Below the pieces are notes generated by a model. The model was not told the DNA's origin and ran no database searches. It worked only from the letters and a program-made list of their open reading frames with translations. From assembly GCF_000002985.6 (NCBI RefSeq), contig NC_003281.10, positions 4,278,001 to 4,342,000 of the forward strand: a DNA stretch of 64,000 nt, in the 5' to 3' direction. Within the stretch, counting starts at the first letter, position 1. Each line of letters opens with the position of its first letter. Made by a program: the position numbers and the translations under genes. Shown piece by piece: positions 55,140-64,000 of this stretch. This stretch comes from Caenorhabditis elegans (Eukaryota; Nematoda; Chromadorea; Rhabditida; Rhabditidae).

Positions 55140-58100
55140 ATGAGTTTCGACTCGTCGACTGACGGCTCGAATTTGGCAAACAGTGATCGATCGAATAGTA
55201 GTTGTTATCCTTCCAAACAAGACGGTCAGTCTTCGAAACAACCAAGAAATCCAATTGAACTCCAGTTTTCTTCCTTCGCTTCCAGTTTCATGTTCTAACA
55301 TTATATTTCAATATTTTGTCGTCGTTGTGTCGTTTATTTTTTTTTGTTTTCTCATATTTAATCTCAAATCTTTAATATTCTTATCATTTTCAGCCATGGA
55401 AATATCGCCAGGTTCTTCGACACACGAGAGAGATCGAAAAGGTTCCTATGGACATCGGGAACGAACTCGCAGTCACAGTGGATCGCCTTCCAGATTTTAT
55501 TCAAAAGACAAAAGAGGAAGTTCGAGACAAGGTGTGAGACCGAGAGATCGAGACTCGAAAGATTCAATTTCTCCACAGTACAAGCAAAGGTACTTTTTCC
55601 AGATATTAATTGAAAATTGGATTCTTCAATTAAAAATGCTGTAGCAGAGTTAAAGTTATTATCGGAAAATTGCGTCATTCGCATGATTTTTTGGCTGTAT
55701 AGTCTCAAAATATGCTCAAATGAACTAATTTCGTAATAAGACATCTCAACATTTTTATGGCGGTTCAAAATTTCGAAAAAATGACGAGATTTTAGCTAAA
55801 ATCTCCAACTTCGCCAACTTTTTCGTGACGCAACTGTCGGAAAACTTTTATCGATTTATCATTCCTTATTGCATATTTTGGTGATTTATCTTCCGTTTTT
55901 CATTGATTAAAGTAAATTTAAAGTTGAAAGGTAACCAATTCCGGCGATTTTTGGTTACCTACGGGCTTTAAATGTTGCCTAATCAACAAAATAATATGAG
56001 ATAAACTACCGAAAAATGAAAGCTAATATCCGACCGCTGCGACTGGGAAAAGTGGTCAAAATTGGAGATTTTAGCTAAAATTTTAACTTTTTCCAAAAAA
56101 GTTGTAAAAGGTGAGCTAGTTTCAGGAATTGGTCCCGAGGCGGTGGCGGTGGTGGTCGCGACCGTGGACGAAACGATTTCAGCTATCGAAAGAAAGGCAA
56201 AGACTACAACAAACGACGAGATAAACGAAGCCGTAGTCGAAGCAGGCATCGATCACCGAAACGAAGTGGATCTTCGAAGAAAAGCAAAAGGAGAAATTCG
56301 TCCGGATCGTCGTCATCTGATCTGTAAGTTTGGATTAAAATCGATAATTTGTAGAGCAAGCGATGGAATCATAAAAAGATAAACTTGCCTGCTAATATCC
56401 CAATAGTTTTCTCGCAAATATTCGAATAATAGTCGCCAGGATTGCCATACATTGTCTGACTCAGAGAGGAAGGCGGGGCGCTGAACTGATGGTGTTTTCG
56501 CTGTGCTGGGGTGTGACTCCTCCCTTTTCTGACTTGTGCCAAATCACATACTCTGATCACTGGATCATTTCTACTACAAAGCTCGAAATGTTCTGACTGT
56601 GTGTGGTGCGGTTTTGTATTTGAAGTTTTAATCCAACCAGTCGGAATCCTGAGGAGCTTCCAGATAGAACATAGTTTATGAATCGCTGCACACCTTGTTC
56701 TAGTTGATAAAATTCTTTAGCATTTTCAATTGAAAAGCGCTACTTGATTACATTTTACGAATCCGTTCAACTTCATCCCAATCTAAAAAGACGTCACGTG
56801 TTCAATACACGAGCTTCTCTGGTGGCAAACTGTCAGTAACTAGCACTACTTTTCATAAGATCTACGTTGAGATATATTCCAATTAATTTTACTATAGCAG
56901 CTTTAAGCTAACTGAAATATCTGACCATTTGCACAAACCTACCGTATTCTGACCATTTTCTTTCCCATAACATTTCACTTTTTTAAAAGGGGAAAGTGTG
57001 AGGCAGGTGTCCCTGAAGGTCACCAATTGCAACGGGTTTTCAATAAGCATCGGTTTTAAAATGGGCAAAAAATGGAGAATGAGGCTCACGCTATGGCTAT
57101 TGATATTAATATCAATTCTGTGGCGACCAGGCTATTCTCTCCATTCCCCGACTACATTGTTTTCTCTCTACGTCCATTTTTATCATCTCGTTGATTCGTT
57201 TTTTGCAAGAACTGATAGCCATCTCGAACTGGATCAACAATTGAACTAGGTCATTAACAACAAATCTTCTATTATATTGTTCATCTTGCAACATTTGATA
57301 GTTTGGAATCAGAGGTTTATAGAATATTATAATTCTGAATGTTTCAATGTGTCCTCTCACAGACGGGTGATTCATTCTTGTTTTACAAGCTTCCAAACCG
57401 TATGATCAATTTTTCCGAATCCGCTGATTTAATCATTTAACGTTCGAAGACTAAATGAGAAACTCACCGATACCTGTGTGATAGAAAGCTTATTCAATAC
57501 CAAAATCGGCAAGTCCATTCAACTGGTCGATTTACATTCCGCCCGTCAATTTGCACTCTCATCGTATGCCCATTCCTCATCCAATTGTCTATTTCCTCGT
57601 GTCCTTTTTCCACCACAAAAATATCCATAAAAAAGAAAAAAATGAAGAAGATGCCACAACCACCAAAACATTCGGTTCCTGTGCAATTGAGACGTAGAGA
57701 ACACGACGAAACGACCCTTTCTTCACTTTTTCCCCCACTCCTTCTCCATCGTTGCGCACACCCTTTGAGTCTGTTTGGGTCCCCGTTTCTCTGCATTCCT
57801 ATCTCTCTGTCACTTCCAACCAGCGCCATCGGTGAATGAAGCTTGACGGCGGCGCCGTCCCCTTCGTTTTCCATCAGACTGCGTCTCTCCGTCGCCTCGT
57901 AATATCTCGGCATCTGAAATTTCTACGTCTCTCTCACACTGTTAGCTTCACCGTTGTCCATTCTTCTTTCGATCTCTCCTGTCAACGGGTGCCCCCTCCG
58001 CGACACTCAAATTTCCGTTACCGTCGCGACAATTTCAATTTTTTGTTAGAACCGTCTAGACGTATTCTTCTGTAATATCATGCGTGGCTGGCAGAATAAT

Positions 58101-61100
58101 CATAATCATCGTGACGAACGGGGAAGACAGGTGATGGAGTCATCTGGGTAAGAATTGGCAAATTTTAGAAATTATATACTCCATTTGAAAAAAGTTCAGC
58201 ATATCACCAATTGTTAAAAGTTGCAGAATGGATACCTCATTAATGAGTGAGTTGAAGAAGCACGGAGACTATGGATCCTCTTCGAAAAGTAAAAAGAAGA
58301 GCCGAAAGCGTCGAAAGCACAGCAGCTCTTCGTCCAGCAGTTCAGGAGAAGCTGTAAGTTTTTATTAGTTCTCGTTTTGTAGACTAATAGCTATATATGT
58401 GTAAGAAAAAAAACTAATTTCCTATTAGAACTAATCTCGAGAGAATTGGTTGTCATGAGAACAAACAGAAAAAAATTCACACTTTCAGAAATAATCGAAA
58501 AATTTGAAATTGAAAAACGAAAATTTTTCGAAAAAAAAGTTTAGAAAATTAACAAGCAATTTCAAAACTTATCAAATTTTGTTTTATCTTGAACAGAGGA
58601 AAATTGTCAGTTTTTAAAGCTATTTTTCGAAAATTCGATTTTTTTTCTAAATATCGGAAAATATGATACAATTTTTTTTCGACTTTCTTTTTTTAATCGA
58701 AAAATCTCTTGGCTATCGTGAAAAAAAACAACAGAAATTAAATTTTTAAAAAACCTATTAGATTCCAATTGACTTTGATTTTTGCAGATGGATCTACCAG
58801 TTTCTTCAAATGGAATGAATGTGACAGCGATTCCACCTCCACCATCATTCAATATTAATCCATTCCAGCCAATGTTCTCACAGCCTCCACCACCACCATT
58901 AGTAAGTTTTGGATTCCATCAAAAACTGATACAAATGCCCGAATTCCCGAATTTTCAGCCTCCAAATAGTCAATTCATGACGCCTCCACCTCGTCCACCA
59001 CCAGCACCATTCAGTATTCCACCACCATCGGTTGACATTCATTTTGCCGCTACTGCAAGCTTTTCACTTAGCTCCATACCACCACCACCACCTCAAACCG
59101 ATGGTGGAGCATCAAGCTCAAAGCGTCAAGATCCGCTTCCAATGCCACCGGATAGTAAACGGATAGCCACTCGGCCTGTGTAAGTTATTTGAAATTATTT
59201 TGTTGCTTTTTTTGAGAAATGCCAGAAAATCGGAAAAAAATTCATATTTTTCTGTTTTTTAATCGAAATACCGAAAAATGCGATTTTCTGGTTTTTATTA
59301 GCTAATCAGAAAGAAAAATTGAAATCACTCCGAAATCATTATTTCTCATACGGAATTCAATAATTATGTTACGGTTTACGTCGTTTTTTTTTCTTACAGA
59401 AAAATTTTAATTTAAAAAAAACCGAGCTAAACCAAAAGATTGAAAAACGAACAGTTTTTTTTGTTCCTGATTTAGAAGATTTAAAAATAAATGTTTTAGG
59501 TTTTCTTTTTTGTTTAAATTAAAATATTTCAGAATAACAACCCGCCGTGGACACGCAACAAATCGACCATCAGATTCTGATTCATGGTACAAGACAAATT
59601 TGACTCACTACACAATGCTTGATCAAATTGGCGAGGGAACTTATGGACAAGTCTATAAAGCAGTCAATAATCTCACTGGTAAGCTAATTTTTTTTTTTGG
59701 AAAATCAATATTAATGCTGTAAATTTCCAGGTGAACAAGTAGCACTGAAACGAGTACGATTGGAAAATGAAAAAGAAGGATTCCCAATCACTGCAATACG
59801 AGAAATCAAGATTCTTCGACAGCTTCATCATAAGAATATCGTCCGTCTTATGGATATTGTGATTGATGATATTTCGATGGATGAGCTGAAAAGAACGAGA
59901 GCTAATTTCTATTTAGTATTCGAATATGTGGATCATGATTTGATAGGACTTCTTGAATCGAAAGAGCTCGTCGATTTTAATAAGGATCAGATTTGTTCAT
60001 TGTTCAAGCAGCTTTTGGAAGTTCGTTTTTTTTTTCAAAGAAATAATTTTCAAAAAAAAAAAACGTTTTTACTTTCAGGGACTCGCCTACATTCACAATA
60101 CGGGATTTTTACATCGGGATATTAAATGCAGTAACATTTTGGTGAACAATAAGTTAGTTTTTCTTCTTGAATTCAATTAAAAACAGATTTTTATTGGAAA
60201 ATATTTCTTTTTTTCAATTTAATAAAAAATAGTAGTACATACTAATTCAGCTCAAAAGAGCAATTCAGTAGGAAAAAACTTAAATTCCAATAAAAATCAA
60301 TTTTTAATGGAATTCCGGTTTTTTTTTGAAATCGGAAAACGAAAATTTTTCGTTACGCGATTTTCAAAAAAAAAAACAATCAGAACTTTAATAATTTTGA
60401 AAATTGTTTGCAGAGGCGAGCTGAAGATTGCTGATCTCGGACTGGCACGACTATGGGAGAAGGAATCACGATTATATACAAATCGGGTTATCACATTATG
60501 GTATCGACCACCAGAACTACTTTTGGGTGATGAACGTTATGGGCCTGCAATTGATGTTTGGAGTACGGGGTGAGTGGCGAAAAAAACTTAAAAAATTTTT
60601 TTTGTTGCAAATTTGAAAACTTAACAAACTACATTTTTTATATTTTCTGAAGTTATGAATTTTCAGAAAAATCGAAAAATGTGAATTTTTCTAACATTCA
60701 TATTTTTTAAACCAATTTTAGAATTTTCAACAAAACAAATTATGATTTTTTTCCAAAATAAATTGGGAAATTTCAAAAAAGTGACAACCTTTTAAAGAAA
60801 TAATCTATGCAATTTCTAGATGCATGCTCGGCGAGCTGTTCACCCGAAAACCGCTTTTCAATGGAAATAATGAATTTGGACAGCTCGAGTTGATTAGTAA
60901 GGTTTGTGGATCACCGAATGTGGATAATTGGCCTGAATTAACCGAATTGGTTGGATGGAACACATTCCGAATGAAGAGAACTTATCAGAGACGTATTCGA
61001 GAAGAGTTTGAGCAGTAAGAATGTCATATATTCCGCTGGAACTAGAATTTTCAATTTTTCAGCATTATGCCACGTGAAGCTGTCGATTTACTCGATAAAA

Positions 61101-62232
61101 TGCTCACTTTGAATCCAGAAAAACGAATTTCTGCAAAAGAAGCTCTGAATCATCCGTGGATTCGAAGTTTGGAACATACGACAGTTCAACCACTCAAATT
61201 ACCTCAACATCAGGTTAATATCACACCGTGCTCGAAGAATACGGTCTCAACACGACAAAGTTTTGTTTCAAAAAGGTGTGCGCTCTTAAGGATTACTGTA
61301 GTTTTAAACTCTCGTTGCTTTGCTGAATTTTCATCGATTTTTTAAAACAAAAACGATGAAAATTTCTCAGAAACAAATGTTTGTTATTACAGTACTCTTT
61401 AATGGCGCACAAATATTCGTCTTTAACAAAAATCTGTCGTTTCGAGACCGCGTACCGTATTTTTGGAGAAAAATCACAGGATGGGTAATGAAAAAAACCT
61501 GTTACAGGATTGCCATGAGATGTGGAGCAAAAAGCAGAAAAAATCAGCTCGTCTTGGGCGACAAGCAGAAGGTTCAAGTGGAAGTGGACATAGTATTCGT
61601 GCAACTTCACATCCACGAGGTAAAGCTGGAGATGAATTGGAAGAAATAAAGATTTCGGATTTTATTTTCCAGTTTTCTGAAAATAAAGTCAATTGAAAAT
61701 CCTTTCTGAAATTATAGTTTTCGGAAAAGAAAAACAATCTGAAAAAAAAACGTTTTTGTCTAATTTTAGAATTAAAAAAATCGATTTTTTCCCGGAAATT
61801 CGAAAGATGTAACATTTCTTGAAGATCTTTTTTCTAAAGTAGATTTCTGAATTTTTGGAAAAAATCTGCATGTTTTTTTTCAAAAAAAAAACTGAAATTT
61901 TTCAATTCTCAGAAAATTCGTCGAAAAAAATTCTTTCTAAAAATATTGGAAACAATTTCACGATAAAGCACAATGTTGATTATTATCGTTATTAACCCTA
62001 ATCAGTATTTGAAGCAGCTCCTACACAACCATCAACAACAACTACAAAAAGCAATGGATCATCAAATCACCATCATCATCATCATCATTCACATCATCAT
62101 GCTTCATCACTGCCACCATCAGGAGGTCATGCACCTCCACCACCACCTCCACCAACACAGGCTTCTTCAACGTCGCATAACAATCATCAACCAGTTCCTC
62201 AATCACAATATCAGTCAGTATTTTTCAAGTGA
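55140..62232 (+). CDS. cdk-12: CDK-12, transcriptional cyclin-dependent kinase (730 aa from the inner ATG)
   Basis: Exons: 55140-55224 (optional N-terminal exon), 55394-55589, 56126-56323, 58227-58353, 58788-58901, 58959-59179, 59533-59678, 59731-60020, 60079-60152, 60414-60569, 60820-61014, 61063-61213, 61508-61619, 62018-62232. The ATG at 55396 gives 730 aa; the ATG at 55140 adds 29 residues. An N-terminal RS-like region ([14 protein letters not shown]) is followed by Pro-rich runs. The kinase domain has G-loop [10 protein letters not shown], catalytic Lys VALKRV, cyclin-binding helix [15 protein letters not shown] and DLGLAR (not DFG), and T-loop [14 protein letters not shown]. The C-terminus is rich in His and Pro. 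CDK12 with cyclin K phosphorylates the RNA polymerase II CTD on Ser2. Intron 3 (1.9 kb) holds another first exon. The last acceptor (AAGCAG) is short-tract and less certain. Confidence 0.93.
58080..58147 (+). CDS. cdk-12: Alternative first coding exon of cdk-12 (inside intron 3)
   Basis: ATG at 58080 begins [17 protein letters not shown] and ends with GG before a GTAAGA donor at 58148. Its phase (two bases left) matches exactly the phase of the common exon at 58227, giving ...ESSG then MDTSLMS. It is preceded by ~500 bp of GC-richer, pyrimidine-rich, promoter-like DNA. An isoform starting here would lack the RS-like region and keep the Pro-rich region and whole kinase domain. It is called from phase, donor and context only. 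Confidence 0.6.
61228..61465. repeat. Foldback family A in a cdk-12 intron
   Basis: Left: CACCGTGCTCGAAGAATACG, GTCTCAACACGACAAAG, AGGTGTGCGCTCTTAAGGAT, TACTGTAGTTT. Right: TTACAGTACTCTTTAATGGC, GCACAAATATTCG, CTGTCGTTTCGAGACCGCGT, ACCGTATTT. Nearly fills the intron between the kinase C-lobe exon and the next exon. Confidence 0.75.
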
Positions 62233-62929
62233 AAATTCTGATTTTTTTGTTGATTATTTTTACACGTATACTCTCTTTATTCTATTAGTTATAGACAACA
62301 AATTCCTTTTTTTTTTGGTTTTTTCTGCTCTTCTGTCTAAATTTTTAATTGATATTCTGTGTTTCCTCTCATATATATTTTTTCCTCTATTTGAAAATTT
62401 ATTGTTTAGCTTTTCTTCCCCCGCCTCATACCTCCCCCACACACTCTCTGTTCTTCTTATTTTCCAACTGAATATTGTCTGAATATGTGTCTAAAAGTCA
62501 CGTACAGCTCTTATAGAAGCAACAAGCAGCAGTGGATCAAAATGGAAGAGAGCTGACTGAGAGAAACTATATATGTGCGGCAGGTTTCTTTTCATTTTTT
62601 ATTCGATTTTCAGGTAAATTAGGACTACTGTGTGGGCATGGTCAATTCTACAAAATTACCTATTACGGGTTTTTAGGTTTTTGAGAAACCGAAAAATTTA
62701 AACTTTCTGTTTTTCCGATTGTGCCCGAGATGAGAATAATATGTGCAACACATACAAAACTTGGAAGAACTGATTTTTTTGGAATATTAAATACTAAACA
62801 TTTTTTTTTGATTTTTTGATTTTCCGGAAAATCGAAAAATGTAAAAATTTTGACTTTCTCTGAAATATCAAAAAAATGTTCGTGATTGCGGCATGATGTT
62901 CTAATATTATTAATGCAAATTCAGTGGAA

Positions 62930-63165
62930 AAGTGTAGAAAAATATTTTATTAGTCTAAAAAACTTCTGTTGAAAAAAGTGGTTAAAAATGATTGAAAGTT
63001 TCCAATTTTAGAATTATTGAACCAATTTTTTAAAAGATATTTGGCAACTTTCATTTTGCCTTGCTAAGTGTCAAATGTTTTTTGAGCAGTTTTCAAATTT
63101 CTCAATTGAGATAAAAATGAGTTATTTTCAGATCAATCACTTTCTTTTCTATATTTTGACACGGA
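62930..63165. repeat. Possible foldback family B relative
   Basis: GTGTAGAAAAATATTTTATT at the left and ATTTTCAGATCAATCACTTT with TATATTTTGACAC at the right resemble the arms at 19203-19369. Pairing is imperfect and a second partial TAAGTGTCAAATG lies inside, so it may be a composite. Confidence 0.35.
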
Positions 63166-63252
63166 ATTTGAATAAAAAAATACCAGACCAAAATTCCACG
63201 ATAGGTCATTTTGTAGATTCGACATGACCCAAATGCTGAGTATTCCTTCCAC

Positions 63253-63391
63253 GCAAGCGGCAAAACGCCTGCCTGCGTGCCTATATCCGCCGCAACTTGC
63301 CTGATTTTTTGACTGCCTCGTTCTGACTCATTATTTTCTGTAATATGAAGTAGGCGTAAGGCCCGTCCTGTAGGCACGGAGGCAGGCATCT
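63253..63391. repeat. GCCTGCC/GGCAGGC foldback, second copy
   Basis: AACGCCTGCCTGCGTGCCTA at the left is inverted by TGTAGGCACGGAGGCAGGCA at the right. It is related to 44939-45147. Confidence 0.6.
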
Positions 63392-64000
63392 TTGTGCCTT
63401 CTCAGAGGAGCTGGAAAGTCGAATTCTGAATTTTATTTCAATCCCAAGTCGACCATGGAGTTAGATGTGCAAATTTCGAAAGACTGCTCCCTGCAACTTC
63501 TAGGCGAATTCTGACACTTTAAAAAAAAATTTTTGAATGTAAATTGAAAGATCAAGCAACAGTAATTAGACATTTTCTTAGAGCTAGACTATATAAAACT
63601 ATAAATAAAAATTTTCAAGTATATTTTATTAGAAAAACGTATTTTGATCCACTTTCTGTAATATTTTATCAACTTGATTGCCTCCGACTCTTTCTCGGGA
63701 GAAATATTCATTTTTTCCCTCTTATTCAGAATAAAATTACTGGTATTTATTTTCCTTTCCCTCGCCTTGATTGTACTTTTTTCTTTCAAATTTAACTCTG
63801 AATTAAAGCATTTTCCAAAATTTTCCACGATTTTTAAATGTTGCCGGTCTTTTCCCCTTTCCTCATCATCATTGTCAATTTATATAGTTTTTTTGTTGAC
63901 ATTTTTCATGTTCCAATCATACTTTCCTGGTTAATTCTGTGATTTTTTAAAACTTTTCTAAAAAAGAAGAAGAAATTTGTAATTAAATTATATTTTCTTT

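Larger units (their letters stand above)
62233..64000. other. Region after cdk-12, no supported gene
   Basis: This contains the cdk-12 3' UTR, AT-rich DNA, a weak family B-like repeat (62930-63165) and a GCCTGCC repeat (63253-63391). Frames at 63544-63934 are AT-rich, hydrophobic by composition and without splice or family evidence. The next gene presumably starts beyond the window. Confidence 0.5.

Noticed and set aside
63544..63934. Overlapping plus-strand frames near the window end
   Set aside because: Phe/Leu/Ile-rich translation of AT-rich DNA, with no splice or family evidence within the window.

Overview
The window is nematode genomic DNA, almost certainly Caenorhabditis elegans chromosome III. 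It is AT-rich and has short introns ending in TTTCAG. Many acceptor-like TTTCAG sites lie just upstream of ATGs, as expected for spliced-leader trans-splicing, and foldback repeats are abundant. The reconstructed proteins match worm proteins I recognise: SUP-26, MCM-5, NTH-1, PDS-5/EVL-14, DCN-1, TAG-131, GLY-6 and CDK-12. These names come from memory of the proteins; no search was run. Exon coordinates were built by hand from splice signals and reading phase.

Layout. 1-1459 (-): 5' part of sup-26, followed by about 6.4 kb with no supported gene but with foldbacks and GC-rich blocks. 7861-9472 (-): single-pass membrane protein, not recognised. 10384-13248 (-): mcm-5. 13684-15398 (-): nth-1. 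15459-18507 (+): an orphan secreted-type gene followed by a shortened citrate-lyase-beta/CLYBL-like gene. 19486-23024 (-): a C2H2 zinc-finger gene with an apparently intact mariner element in its last intron. 23678-24381 (-): a 3-hydroxyacyl-CoA dehydratase family protein. 25307-35124 (-): the 21-exon cohesin regulator pds-5/evl-14. 35948-38477 (+): dcn-1. 39702-42045 (+): tag-131, a cytochrome-b5-like protein. 42455-44867 (+): two tandemly duplicated small secreted-protein genes. 46159-46236 (+): a possible 25-residue membrane microprotein. 46799-49941 (-): gly-6. 49942-55139: a 5.2 kb divergent intergenic region. 55140-62232 (+): cdk-12. The remainder shows no supported gene.

How the genes relate. 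Several are cell-cycle or chromosome genes: mcm-5 (replication), pds-5 (cohesion), dcn-1 (cullin neddylation), nth-1 (base-excision repair) and cdk-12 (transcription elongation). E2F-like TTTGGCGC sites lie upstream of mcm-5 and pds-5. No single pathway links the whole window; it is a typical gene-dense autosomal region. The accessory layer is the most unusual part: a family of inverted-repeat foldbacks occurs ten times, mostly in introns and gene flanks, and one copy was duplicated inside intron 1 of the tandem secreted genes.

The least described items are the microprotein ORF, the secreted-peptide pair, the CLYBL-like gene that has lost the middle of its barrel, the orphan gene head-to-head with nth-1, an internal alternative first exon of cdk-12, and the mariner insertion.
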